Shown here piece after piece: positions 27,260 through 35,438 of a stretch of 64,000 nucleotides of DNA. Every line of letters begins with the position of its first letter. Position 1 is the first letter of the stretch. The stretch is from Beijerinckia sp. 28-YEA-48 (GTDB lineage Bacteria; Pseudomonadota; Alphaproteobacteria; Rhizobiales; Beijerinckiaceae), in assembly GCF_900104955.1 (NCBI RefSeq), contig NZ_FNSI01000001.1:4126001-4190000 (forward strand), given 5' to 3'. A model generated the notes under the pieces. That model was not told the origin of the DNA and made no database searches. It was given only the letters and a program-made list of their open reading frames with translations. The translations under genes were made by a program, and so were the position numbers.

Positions 27260-28555
27260 ATGAGTTCAATCACGATCGGCCGCCGCGGCATGCTGGCCGG
27301 CATCGTCGGCAGCGCGATGCTGTTGTCAGCGTCTCTACCGGCGTTCGCACAAGAAACCATCAAGGTCGGCGTCCTCCACTCCTTGTCTGGCACGATGGCG
27401 ATCAGCGAAACGACCCTCAAGGACGTGATGCTGATGCTGATCGACGAACAGAACAAGAAGGGCGGGCTGCTCGGCAAGAAGCTCGAGGCCGTCGTCGTCG
27501 ATCCGGCGTCGAACTGGCCGCTGTTCGCGGAAAAGGCCCGCGAACTCATCACCCAACAGAAGGTCGCCGCCGTGTTCGGCTGCTGGACCTCGGTGAGCCG
27601 TAAATCGGTTCTGCCGGTCTTCAAAGAGCTCAACAGCATCCTCTTCTATCCGGTGCAATATGAAGGCGAGGAGAGCGAGCGCAACGTGTTCTACACCGGC
27701 GCCGCGCCGAACCAGCAGGCGATTCCGGCCGTCGACTATCTGATGAGCAAGGATGGTGGTGAAGTGAAGCGCTGGGTGCTCGCTGGCACCGACTATGTCT
27801 ATCCGCGTACCACCAACAAGATTCTCGAAGCCTATCTGAAGTCCAAGGGCGTCGCCGACGCCGATATCATGATCAACTACACGCCGTTCAGCCATTCCGA
27901 CTGGCAGACGATCGTGTCCGATATCAAGAAGTTCGGCTCGGCCGGCAAGAAGACGGCGGTGGTCTCGACCATCAACGGCGACGCCAACGTGCCGTTCTAC
28001 AAGGAACTCGCCAACCAGGGCGTCAAGGCCACCGATATTCCGGTCGTCGCCTTCTCGGTCGGCGAAGAAGAACTGGTTGGCGTCGATACCTCCAACCTCG
28101 TCGGTCATCTCGCCGCTTGGAACTATTTCGAGTCGGTCAAGAACCCGGCCAACGAGGAGTTCATCAAGAAATGGCAGGCCTTCACCAAGAATCCGAAGCG
28201 CGTCACCAATGATCCGATGGAAGCCCATGTGATCGGCTTCCAGATGTGGGTGAAGGCGGTCGAGAAGGCCGGCACCATCGATGCCGACAAGGTGATCGAC
28301 GCGCTGCCGGGCACACAAGCGCCGAATCTGACAGGTGGCATGTCGACCATGTTGCCTAACCATCACATCACCAAGCCGGTGATGATCGGTGAAATCCGTA
28401 AGGACGGTCAGTTCGACGTGGTGTGGCAGACGAAAGATCTGGTGCCGGGCGACGCCTGGTCGGATTTTCTCGACGGCTCGAAGGATCTGGAAGCCGATTG
28501 GGTGACCAAGAAGTGCGGCAACTTCAACGTCAAGACGAACAAGTGCGGCAGCTAA
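27260..28555 (+). CDS. urtA: Urea ABC transporter substrate-binding protein UrtA
   Basis: 431 residues, ATG 27260 with GGGGAG 5-6 nt upstream; an open frame runs back to 27143 but without signal or RBS. Leader: Tat-like GRRGMLAGIVGSAMLL, cleavage near AFAQE. UrtA-diagnostic segments: KVGVLHSLSGTMAISE, LGKKLEAVVVDPASNWP, VFGCWTSVSRKSVLPVFKE and FYPVQYEGEE. Ends with a Cys-containing tail (KKCGNFNVKTNKCGS). First gene of urtABCDE; followed by a long GC-rich hairpin before urtB. Confidence 0.96.
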   Translation: MSSITIGRRGMLAGIVGSAMLLSASLPAFAQETIKVGVLHSLSGTMAISETTLKDVMLMLIDEQNKKGGLLGKKLEAVVVDPASNWPLFAEKARELITQQKVAAVFGCWTSVSRKSVLPVFKELNSILFYPVQYEGEESERNVFYTGAAPNQQAIPAVDYLMSKDGGEVKRWVLAGTDYVYPRTTNKILEAYLKSKGVADADIMINYTPFSHSDWQTIVSDIKKFGSAGKKTAVVSTINGDANVPFYKELANQGVKATDIPVVAFSVGEEELVGVDTSNLVGHLAAWNYFESVKNPANEEFIKKWQAFTKNPKRVTNDPMEAHVIGFQMWVKAVEKAGTIDADKVIDALPGTQAPNLTGGMSTMLPNHHITKPVMIGEIRKDGQFDVVWQTKDLVPGDAWSDFLDGSKDLEADWVTKKCGNFNVKTNKCGS

Positions 28556-28570
28556 TCAGCTGACGCACTT

Positions 28571-28606
28571 CCGGCGGCCGCCTCTCCTCCTCCCGGCGGC
28601 CGCCGG
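28571..28606 (+). ncRNA. Intercistronic stem-loop between urtA and urtB
   Basis: CCGGCGGCCGCC (28571-28582) and GGCGGCCGCCGG (28595-28606) form a perfect 12-bp GC stem with a pyrimidine 12-nt loop. No T-run follows, so it is a better match to an mRNA-stabilising or partial-attenuation element giving more receptor than permease than to a terminator. Confidence 0.7.
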
Positions 28607-28657
28607 CCCCTTCGATCCCAGGTTTATTGTTCAGTTCAGGCGGCGAAGAGGCCAGTC

Positions 28658-30268
28658 ATGCTGCGAAACGCCCGGCTCCTTGCCGCTTTTTTATCAATGA
28701 TCTTTCTGGCCGTGCCGCTCGCGCCAAGCATCGCCGCTGACATCAGCCAGGCGACTCTCGAACGGTTGGCGGCAGACGAGTTCAGCGAAACAGCGACCGC
28801 CATCGCTGAACTGGCCGCCTCAGGGGCGCCCAATGCACAGGCGATCCTCGACGCGCTCACCTCCGCCCGACTGTTCTTCGATCCCACCACCAAGAAGATT
28901 TATATCCGCGCAACCTCCGGCAGCATGAGCGACGCAGCGACGGGCGACGCCGTCACGCCCGCACCGACCGGATTGCAGACCGTGCGCGTGAACAACCGCC
29001 TGCGCGGGGCCATCGAAAATGCGCTTGGCACGCTCACCCTGCTGTCGCCCGACCCGGCCCGGCGCCGGGCCGCCGCCGATTCCTTGTTCAAATCACGCGA
29101 TGTCACCGCTCTGCCAGCGTTGGAGACCGCGCTGAAGGCAGAACAGGATATCGATATCCAGCGCTTGTTCGCCGAAGCTCGCGCCGCCATCTTGTTGGCG
29201 CAGCCCGACACGTCCCACGCCGATATCGTCGATTCCATCACGCTCCTAAAAGCGCGAGGCGACATCAGCGCCATCGCGACGTTGCGATCGCTGCCCGACA
29301 AGGCCACCCCCGATGTGCGGCAGATGGCCGGCGATGCGATCGCCTCGATCGAACGTCGCCTGAAGATGCTGAGCTATGTCCAGAACGTCTGGTACGGCCT
29401 GTCGCTTGGCTCCGTGTTGCTGCTCGCCGCCATCGGGCTTGCCATCACCTTCGGCGTCATGGGCGTCATCAATATGGCCCATGGCGAAATGGTGATGATC
29501 GGCGCCTATACGACCTTTGTCGTGCAGGACTTGATCCGCACCCGCGCGCCGCATCTGTTCGACTGGTCGCTGCCGATTGCTTTGCCGCTGGCCTTCGTCG
29601 TCGCCGGCCTGATCGGCATCGTCATCGAGCGTGGCATCATCCGCTTTCTCTATGGCCGGCCGCTGGAAACCCTACTCGCCACCTGGGGCGTCAGCCTGAT
29701 CCTGCAGCAGGCGGTGCGCACGATCTTCGGCCCCAACAACCGCGAGGTCGGTGCGCCATCCTATATGTCGGGCGCCTTCGACTTTTACGGCCTGTCGATC
29801 ACCTGGGGCCGGATGTGGATCATCGTCTTCACGCTCTGCGTCTTCTTCGCCCTGCTCGCGGCGCTGAAATGGACATCGCTTGGCCTCTACATGCGCGCGG
29901 TGACGCAGAACCGGCGCATGGCCGGCGCCATGGGTATTCGCACGCCAATGATCGACGCTTTGACCTTCGGCCTCGGCTCGGGCCTGGCTGGCATTGCCGG
30001 CGTGGCGCTGTCGCAGATCGACAATGTTTCGCCCAATCTCGGCCAGAGCTACATCATCGACAGTTTCATGGTCGTGGTCTTCGGTGGTGTCGGCAATCTG
30101 TGGGGCACTTTGGTTTCGGCCCTGGCGCTTGGCGTCGCCAATAAGTTTCTCGAGCCCTTCGCTGGCGCGGTGCTCGCCAAGATATTCATTCTCGTCCTCT
30201 TGATCCTGTTCATCCAGAAACGCCCACGTGGCCTGTTCGCGCTCAAGGGAAGGGCCGTCGAAGCATGA
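28658..30268 (+). CDS. urtB: Urea ABC transporter permease UrtB
   Basis: 536 residues. The N-terminus is a signal-like segment followed by about 230 residues of soluble, helix-rich periplasmic domain (UrtB-specific extension), then the LivH-type permease domain with GIGLAITFGVMGVINMAHGE, ATWGVSLILQQAVRTIFG and the coupling helix region near MAGAMGIRTPMIDALTFG. The 4-bp overlap with urtC indicates coupled translation. The extension explains the length relative to LivH (about 300). Confidence 0.95.
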   Translation: MLRNARLLAAFLSMIFLAVPLAPSIAADISQATLERLAADEFSETATAIAELAASGAPNAQAILDALTSARLFFDPTTKKIYIRATSGSMSDAATGDAVTPAPTGLQTVRVNNRLRGAIENALGTLTLLSPDPARRRAAADSLFKSRDVTALPALETALKAEQDIDIQRLFAEARAAILLAQPDTSHADIVDSITLLKARGDISAIATLRSLPDKATPDVRQMAGDAIASIERRLKMLSYVQNVWYGLSLGSVLLLAAIGLAITFGVMGVINMAHGEMVMIGAYTTFVVQDLIRTRAPHLFDWSLPIALPLAFVVAGLIGIVIERGIIRFLYGRPLETLLATWGVSLILQQAVRTIFGPNNREVGAPSYMSGAFDFYGLSITWGRMWIIVFTLCVFFALLAALKWTSLGLYMRAVTQNRRMAGAMGIRTPMIDALTFGLGSGLAGIAGVALSQIDNVSPNLGQSYIIDSFMVVVFGGVGNLWGTLVSALALGVANKFLEPFAGAVLAKIFILVLLILFIQKRPRGLFALKGRAVEA

Positions 30269-31404
30269 TCACCAAAGCCATCATTTCTCGCTTCGACGGA
30301 ATGGGCCTGATTTTTCTTGGCGTCATGGCCTTCGTCGCTGTTTTCGTGCCGCTGTCGAACCTGTTCATTCCAGAATCGTCTTTCCTGCACGTGCCGACCT
30401 ATGTGATGGCGCTGGTCGGCAAATATCTGTGCTACGCGATCCTCGCCATCTCGCTTGATCTCGTCTGGGGCTATTGCGGTATTCTCTCGCTTGGCCATGG
30501 CGCTTTCTTTGCGCTCGGCGGCTATGCCATGGGCATGTATCTGATGCGCCAGATCGGCTCGCGCGGCGTCTATGCCAATCCGATCCTGCCCGACTTCATG
30601 GTGTTCCTGAACTGGAAGGAACTGCCGTGGTTCTGGTACGGCTTCGACATGTTCCCCTTCGCCCTTTTGATGGTGCTGTTCGTGCCGGGCCTGCTCGCCT
30701 TCGTCTTCGGCTGGCTGGCCTTCCGCTCCCGCGTCACCGGCGTTTATCTGTCGATCATCACCCAGGCGCTGACTTATGCGCTGCTGCTGGCCTTCTTCCG
30801 CAATGACATGGGCTTTGGCGGCAACAACGGCCTGACCGACTTCAAGGATATTCTCGGCTTCAACGTGCAGGCCCAGGGCACGCGCGCCACGCTGTTCTTC
30901 CTGACGTCGCTGTCTCTTATCCTCGTTTATCTGATCAGCCGCTGGATGGTCACCACCTCGTTCGGCAAGGTCATCGTCGCGGTGCGCGATGCCGAAAGCC
31001 GGACGCGATTTCTGGGCTACCGCGTCGAACATTTCAAACTTCTGGTGTTCACCGTCTCGGCGGCGATGGCGGGACTGGCCGGCGCGCTTTACGTGCCGCA
31101 GGTCGGTATCATCAATCCGTCGGAATTCTCGCCAGCCAATTCGATCGAAGCGGTGATCTGGGTCGCCGTCGGTGGACGCGGCACGTTGGTTGGCGCGGCG
31201 GTCGGTGCAGTCCTCGTCAACTTCATGAAATCGACGTTCACCACCGGCTTCCTGGCGCCCTACTGGCTGTTTCTGCTGGGCGCGATTTTCATCGGCGTCA
31301 CCCTGGCTCTGCCCAAGGGCATCGTCGGAACGCTCAACGATTATGTCGGCAAATGGCGGATACGACCGGCCCGCGAAGCTACCGTTCCCCGATTGGCGGA
31401 GTAA
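30265..31404 (+). CDS. urtC: Urea ABC transporter permease UrtC
   Basis: 379 residues, LivM-type with about ten helices. Characteristic: LDLVWGYCGILSLGHGAFFALGG split as visible in LVWGYCGILSLGHGAFF, AYGRLAFRSRVTGVYLSIITQ-like segment FRSRVTGVYLSIITQALTY, and VRDAESRTRFLGYRVEHFKL (coupling loop). Starts within the stop of urtB and ends 4 bp before urtD. Confidence 0.95.
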   Translation: MITKAIISRFDGMGLIFLGVMAFVAVFVPLSNLFIPESSFLHVPTYVMALVGKYLCYAILAISLDLVWGYCGILSLGHGAFFALGGYAMGMYLMRQIGSRGVYANPILPDFMVFLNWKELPWFWYGFDMFPFALLMVLFVPGLLAFVFGWLAFRSRVTGVYLSIITQALTYALLLAFFRNDMGFGGNNGLTDFKDILGFNVQAQGTRATLFFLTSLSLILVYLISRWMVTTSFGKVIVAVRDAESRTRFLGYRVEHFKLLVFTVSAAMAGLAGALYVPQVGIINPSEFSPANSIEAVIWVAVGGRGTLVGAAVGAVLVNFMKSTFTTGFLAPYWLFLLGAIFIGVTLALPKGIVGTLNDYVGKWRIRPAREATVPRLAE

Positions 31405-31408
31405 AGCC

Positions 31409-32173
31409 ATGGCCCCCGATAAACCACGCGAAACCCAGGCTCTCCTCTATCTCGACGGCGTCAGCGTCAGCTTCGACGGCTATAAAGCCATTCGTGGTCT
31501 GTCGCTTTATATCGAGCGCGGCGAGATGCGGGCGATCATCGGCCCCAATGGCGCCGGTAAAACGACGATGATGGATATCGTCACCGGCAAGACACGGCCG
31601 GACGAAGGCGAAGTGCTTTTCGACAGCGGCAAATACGATCTGACCAAGCTGGACGAAACCGCCATTGCGGAACTCGGCATCGGCCGCAAGTTTCAAAAAC
31701 CCACCGTCTTCGAAATGCATACGGTGGCCGACAATATTCTCCTTGCCCTGAAAGGACCTCGCACGGCCACCGCTTCGCTGTTTGGCTGGCGCAACCGGGA
31801 GCATCGCGACGAGATCGACGCCATTCTGACGACCACCGGTCTGATCGACCATCGCGACCGGCCGGCCGGCGTGATCTCGCACGGGCAGAAGCAATGGCTC
31901 GAAATCGGCATGCTGCTGGCGCAGGACCCGGCCATCCTCTTGGTCGACGAGCCGGTGGCGGGCATGACCGACCATGAGACCGAATTGACGGCCGAACTGC
32001 TCACGCAGATCAACAAGGATCATTCGGTCATCGTCGTCGAACACGACATGGCTTTCGTGCGCGCGCTGAACTGCAAGGTCACCTGCCTGCACGAAGGCTC
32101 GGTACTCTCGGAAGGCTCAATCGACAAGGTGGCGGGCGACGAGCGGGTGATCGAAGTCTATCTCGGTCGTTGA
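31409..32173 (+). CDS. urtD: Urea ABC transporter ATP-binding protein UrtD
   Basis: 254 residues from the ATG at 31409 (GGAG 6-7 nt upstream); the open frame extends back into urtC. Walker [15 protein letters not shown], LivG-like signature ISHGQKQWLEIGMLLA, Walker B ILLVDEPVAGMTDHE, switch VVEHDMAFV. UrtD-specific features are the SHGQKQWLE signature in place of LSGG and the MTDHET after Walker B. Confidence 0.95.
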   Translation: MAPDKPRETQALLYLDGVSVSFDGYKAIRGLSLYIERGEMRAIIGPNGAGKTTMMDIVTGKTRPDEGEVLFDSGKYDLTKLDETAIAELGIGRKFQKPTVFEMHTVADNILLALKGPRTATASLFGWRNREHRDEIDAILTTTGLIDHRDRPAGVISHGQKQWLEIGMLLAQDPAILLVDEPVAGMTDHETELTAELLTQINKDHSVIVVEHDMAFVRALNCKVTCLHEGSVLSEGSIDKVAGDERVIEVYLGR

Positions 32174-32188
32174 GGAAGGTTTAGGAAA

Positions 32189-32884
32189 ATGCTGACGGTA
32201 GAGTCCATCGATCTCTCCTACGGCGCGGCGAAGGTGCTGCGTTCAGTGACGGTCGCGGCTGAGACTGGCCAGGTCACCTGCGTGCTCGGGCGCAACGGCG
32301 TCGGTAAAACCTCGCTGTTGCGGGCCATCGTCGGCCAGCAGTCGATCGGCGCTGGGCGCATCACGCTCGATGGCGCCGATATCTCCCGCCTGACGCCCTA
32401 TGACCGCTCGCGCCGGGGCATCGGCTATGTGCCGCAGGGCCGGGAAATCTTTCCGCTGCTCAGCGTGAAGGAGAATCTCGAAACCGGCTTTGCCGGCGTG
32501 GCGCGGGCCGAGCGCTATATTCCCGATGAAATCTTCGAGCTTTTTCCGGTGCTCGGCCAGATGATGCACCGGCGCGGCGGCGACCTCTCCGGCGGGCAGC
32601 AGCAGCAGCTCGCCATCGGTCGGGCGTTGGTGACGCGACCGAAGCTTTTGGTGCTCGATGAGCCGACGGAAGGCATTCAGCCCTCGGTGATCAAGGATAT
32701 CGGCCGCGCGATTGACTATCTGCGCCGGAGCGGAAAGATGGCCATCCTGCTTGTCGAGCAATATTTCGATTTCGCCCGCGAACTGGCCGACCGTTTTGTT
32801 GTCATGGAGCGTGGGGAAGTGGTGATGGCCGGCGGCGCCGCCGAGCTTGAGGGGGATAATGTCCGCAAGCGGATCGCGATCTGA
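32189..32884 (+). CDS. urtE: Urea ABC transporter ATP-binding protein UrtE
   Basis: 231 residues, LivF-like. Walker A LGRNGVGKTSLLRA, Q-loop IGYVPQGREIFPLL, signature LSGGQQQQLAIGRAL, Walker B LLVLDEPTEGIQPS and LVEQYFDFAREL. Last intact transporter gene. Its 3' end overlaps the ATG of a degenerate ureD (32859), preserving the original urt-ure operon junction. Confidence 0.95.
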   Translation: MLTVESIDLSYGAAKVLRSVTVAAETGQVTCVLGRNGVGKTSLLRAIVGQQSIGAGRITLDGADISRLTPYDRSRRGIGYVPQGREIFPLLSVKENLETGFAGVARAERYIPDEIFELFPVLGQMMHRRGGDLSGGQQQQLAIGRALVTRPKLLVLDEPTEGIQPSVIKDIGRAIDYLRRSGKMAILLVEQYFDFARELADRFVVMERGEVVMAGGAAELEGDNVRKRIAI

Positions 32885-33095
32885 AGCGGAACAAACGGTC
32901 GACTCTCTCCCTGGTGTCGGCGCCCAAGGGCGCATCGACCGCTCCGTCCGAACAGGAATGGCACGACCGTCCGCGACCGCCTCGGAAAAGAAGGCGCGTT
33001 TCGCATAGGGTTTCCGCGTGAGCTGCTGAACCGGCTCGACGCGATCCTCGTCAATGTGGCGGGTGCCGTCACCGGCGGCGATCGCCGCCGGGCTG
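32859..33095 (+). pseudogene. ureD: Urease accessory ureD, 5' relic (frameshifted, truncated)
   Basis: Starts at ATG 32859 with GAGGGGG just upstream, overlapping urtE by 26 bp. The first frame reads VGAQGRIDRSVRTG then runs to a stop at 33008; one base shifted, the protein continues [33 protein letters not shown] and [10 protein letters not shown]. These segments align in order with the N-terminal region of UreD/UreH (basic arch, then the [RL]xxFP segment, then LVNxAGGxxGGD). A one-base deletion around AGGAATGG explains the shift. The rest of ureD (about 200 codons) is missing; sequence switches to ureC relic at about 33090-33103. Confidence 0.75.
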
Positions 33096-33096
33096 G

Positions 33097-33312
33097 CGAC
33101 CCGGCCTGGGCGCCCGACTCGGCGTTGCCAAACCCATGGTGGCGGTAGAAAATACGCGCTCCGGCATCTCCAAGGCCTCGATGATCCACAATGGCGGGAC
33201 ACCGAAGGTCGAGGTCGACCCGGAAACCTATATCGTGAAGGCGGACGGGGAAGTGCTCGTTTGCGAGCCGGCGAAGGAATTCGCCATGGCGCAGCGATAT
33301 TTCATGTATTGA
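33097..33312 (+). pseudogene. ureC: Urease alpha subunit ureC, 3' relic
   Basis: The frame ending at the TGA 33312 encodes [51 protein letters not shown] and [13 protein letters not shown]. This matches the last 65 or so residues of urease alpha (family end: DPETYxVxADGELLxCEPAxxxxMAQRYFLF). About 500 codons including the Ni ligands, carbamylated Lys and catalytic His are absent, so no urease can come from here. The two relics together show that ureD-ureA-ureB-ureC were collapsed by one or more deletions. Confidence 0.85.
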
Positions 33313-33352
33313 GGCATCGGTTAGCGGGACAAGCAACTGGTCTGGAGGCGAC

Positions 33353-33649
33353 GTGATTTATGTGATTTCAACGGCTCAGCTGAAACCCGGCACGCAGGCG
33401 CAAGCCCTAGCGGCGGCCAAGCCCTGCCTGATCGAGACCGTGAAGGAAGACGGCTGCCTGTCATATGACCTGCATGTCAGCGTCAGCGATCCCGACAAGG
33501 TTGTTTTCGTCGAACGCTGGGAGTCGCGCGATCACCTCGCCGCCCATACCCGCACACCGCATTTTCTCGCCTGGCGCGCCGCGGCCGCCGACTTCGTCGC
33601 CAGTCGCACCGTCGAAGTGATCGATCCGGCCCAGGTTACAGGAATTTAA
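33353..33649 (+). CDS. Antibiotic biosynthesis monooxygenase (ABM) domain protein
   Basis: 98 residues, GTG start with GGAGG 5 nt upstream. ABM ferredoxin-like fold markers: MIYVISTAQLKPG, CLIETVKEDGCLSYDL (typical E..GxxxY/DL) and VVFVERWESRDHLAAHTRTPHF (ExWxxxxxLxxHxxxxHF). Such dimers are quinol or small-aromatic oxygenases, or just quality-control proteins. It sits between the ureC relic and ureE, i.e. inside the former urease operon; whether it belonged to it or was inserted is unknown. Confidence 0.85.
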   Translation: MIYVISTAQLKPGTQAQALAAAKPCLIETVKEDGCLSYDLHVSVSDPDKVVFVERWESRDHLAAHTRTPHFLAWRAAAADFVASRTVEVIDPAQVTGI

Positions 33650-33671
33650 AAGTACAGGACGTTAGACTCAC

Positions 33672-34319
33672 ATGATCAAAGCGAATTTCATCAGCAACAA
33701 AGGCTCTTGGCAGGCCAAGGCCGCCGACACCATCGTCCTCGACTATGATGGCCGGCATCGCCGTCGGGTCGTCATGCACGGCGTGCGCGGCACCGAATTT
33801 CTGCTCGACCTGCCCGAGGCGGTGATTCTGCGCAACGGCGATGCCCTGGTGCTCGAAGACGGGCGTTTGGTCGAGATCGTCGCCGCGCCGGAAGAGCTTG
33901 CCGAAGTGCGTTGCGGCGACGCCCGACAACTGGCACGCGTGGCCTATCATCTCGGTAACCGCCATGTGAATGTGGAAGTGCTGGCCAATCGCCTGCGCAT
34001 TCGCCGCGACCATGTGCTGGAAGACATGGTGCGCGGCCTTGGCGCCAAGGTCGCCCATATCGAAGCGCCCTTCGAGCCCGACAGCGGCGCCTATGAGGCG
34101 GCGGAAGCCCATGGCCATGGTCATCACGGACATGACCATCATGATCACGGCCACAAGCACGATCACGCGCACCACGACCATAAACACGATCACGATCACA
34201 AGCATGGTCATGATCACAAACACGACGATCATCACGATCACAAACATGATCATGCACACGACCATGATCATGATCACAAGCACGGACACGGTCACGGCCA
34301 TAAACACACGCATGACTGA
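33672..34319 (+). CDS. ureE: Urease accessory (nickel chaperone) protein UreE with long His-rich tail
   Basis: 215 residues. N-terminal domain (about 1-75) and C-terminal metal-binding domain (about 76-145) are present: [52 protein letters not shown] and [18 protein letters not shown]. The conserved His in GNRHxNVE (Ni site at the dimer interface) is intact. The last roughly 70 residues are about half His, with Asp/Lys/Gly. UreE delivers Ni to the urease apoprotein; here the structural genes beside it are destroyed and ureF/ureG are not present, so it may serve a urease elsewhere or act as a Ni store. Confidence 0.95.
   Translation: MIKANFISNKGSWQAKAADTIVLDYDGRHRRRVVMHGVRGTEFLLDLPEAVILRNGDALVLEDGRLVEIVAAPEELAEVRCGDARQLARVAYHLGNRHVNVEVLANRLRIRRDHVLEDMVRGLGAKVAHIEAPFEPDSGAYEAAEAHGHGHHGHDHHDHGHKHDHAHHDHKHDHDHKHGHDHKHDDHHDHKHDHAHDHDHDHKHGHGHGHKHTHD
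34108..34316 (+). repeat. His-tail coding repeat of ureE
   Basis: The end of ureE is low-complexity DNA built from cat/cac/gat/gac/aag codons (CAYGAY-type units). This is coding and not an independent repeat, but it is likely length-variable between strains. Confidence 0.7.
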
Positions 34320-34365
34320 CGCGATCGATCTCGCGCTTAATGCATTTTACAGGTGAGAGAACAGC

Positions 34366-34602
34366 ATGCCGCAGGTTTTGGTCCGCCATCTCGCGGGCGT
34401 TTTTACGCGCGAGCAGCAGAACCAGCTGATGGACGATATAGTCGAAGCCTTCGTGCGCGCCGGCGGCGAGGGCATCCGCCCCACTGTCAATGTGACGGTG
34501 GAGGAAGTCGCCGACGGCCTGTGGTCGGTCGGCGGCACCAAACTGACGATCGCCGGGATTGAGAAGCGCCGCGCTGAACGCCGTGCGGCAGGCGGCAGTT
34601 GA
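34366..34602 (+). CDS. Tautomerase (4-oxalocrotonate tautomerase-like) family protein
   Basis: 78 residues. Starts MPQVLVRHLAG, so Pro is exposed as the catalytic N-terminal residue after Met removal; FTREQQNQLMDDIVEAFV, and TVEEVADGLWSVGGTKLT follow the family fold. Enzymes of this type ketonise 2-hydroxymuconate-type dienols. It lies 46 bp downstream of ureE, where ureF/ureG would be expected in a complete urease operon. It may serve an aromatic pathway; its substrate is unknown. Confidence 0.85.
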   Translation: MPQVLVRHLAGVFTREQQNQLMDDIVEAFVRAGGEGIRPTVNVTVEEVADGLWSVGGTKLTIAGIEKRRAERRAAGGS

Positions 34603-34624
34603 TTTTAGATTGAAGCCTGCGGCC

Positions 34625-34694
34625 CTGGATTGCTTCGCTTCACTCGCAATGACGGGTTCATCATTGCGAGGAGCGCTGCGACGAAGCAATCCAG
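34625..34694. repeat. Composite REP-like palindrome (GCAATCC family), copy 1
   Basis: CTGGATTGCTTCG (34625-34637) pairs with CGAAGCAATCCAG (34682-34694), and inside it CTCGCAATGA (34643-34652) with TCATTGCGAG (34661-34670). It resembles the dispersed GAAGCAATCC repeats common in rhizobial intergenic DNA. Copies in both orientations recur at 42242-42373. Confidence 0.75.
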
Positions 34695-34708
34695 CCTAGC
34701 GATTCAAC

Positions 34709-35404
34709 TTAAAGCCACTCGGCAAAAGTCCGCACGTCGATCTCATTGCTCCAGGCCGCACGCGGCTGGACGTGCAATTGATAATAGGCCTCGGCAATGC
34801 CATCGGGCGCGACCAGGCGGTTGTGATCGCTATTTGCCGCGCGGGTGCGGGCTGAATCGATCGGACCGTCAATGGCGATATGGGCGACATGAATGCCCTT
34901 GGGGCCGAGATCGCGCGCCGCTGCCTGGCTGAAAGCCCGCAGCCCGCTTTTCGCCACTGCCATGGCGCCATAACCGGCGCCGGCCCGCATCTGCGCCGCC
35001 GAGCCGGTGAAGAGAAGCGTGCCGCGTCCGCGCGCGATCATGCTTTTCGCCACGGCCTTCGTCATATGAAACGCCGGCAGGCAGCCGGCCTGCCAGACGG
35101 CGGTGAATTCTTCCGCCGTCAGATCGGTCACCGCGGCGATTTTCCAGGCCGCCGAATTGGCGATGGCGACTTCGATCGGCCCTGACTCGCGCTCGACCTT
35201 TTCAACCAGGGCCGCGACTGCCGCGCCATCGGTGGCGTCAACGCCATGACAAGAGACGAGAGTGTCGCCGGCAAAGAGTGTAGCGAGACGCTCGCTGTTG
35301 CGCGCGGCGGCCGCAACGCGTAGCCCACCAGCCCGAAAACGCCGCACGAGCGAGGCGCCAAGGCCCGCACCGACACCGAGAACGAGCGCGGTTGGCTCCG
35401 CCAT
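34709..35404 (-). CDS. SDR family oxidoreductase with noncanonical active site
   Basis: 231 residues. Rossmann motif is LVLGVGAGLGASLVRRF; IANSAAW replaces the NNAG motif; catalytic Ser is present in LLFTGSAAQM. In the segment GYGAMAVAKSGLRAF the residue four before Lys is Met, so the canonical YxxxK Tyr is missing. This occurs in a known divergent SDR subfamily with GPKGIHVAHIAIDG after helix F, seen here too. Function unknown, possibly a non-catalytic or altered-mechanism reductase. Convergent spacing to REP elements; 34 bp from the next minus-strand gene. Confidence 0.85.
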   Translation of the reverse strand: MAEPTALVLGVGAGLGASLVRRFRAGGLRVAAAARNSERLATLFAGDTLVSCHGVDATDGAAVAALVEKVERESGPIEVAIANSAAWKIAAVTDLTAEEFTAVWQAGCLPAFHMTKAVAKSMIARGRGTLLFTGSAAQMRAGAGYGAMAVAKSGLRAFSQAAARDLGPKGIHVAHIAIDGPIDSARTRAANSDHNRLVAPDGIAEAYYQLHVQPRAAWSNEIDVRTFAEWL

Positions 35405-35438
35405 GGTTTCCTCCTGCTGTTTACAAACTGCGGCGACT

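Noticed and set aside
30049..31410. 453-codon antisense frame over urtB/urtC
   Set aside because: Shadow of urtC with no domain or start signal.
33054..33356. 100-codon plus frame over the ureD/ureC junction
   Set aside because: It runs out of register with both relics, so it is an artefact of the degenerate region.
34108..34316. Possible CRISPR-like or satellite repeat
   Set aside because: It is the His-codon tail of ureE, in frame and variable, with no spacers.
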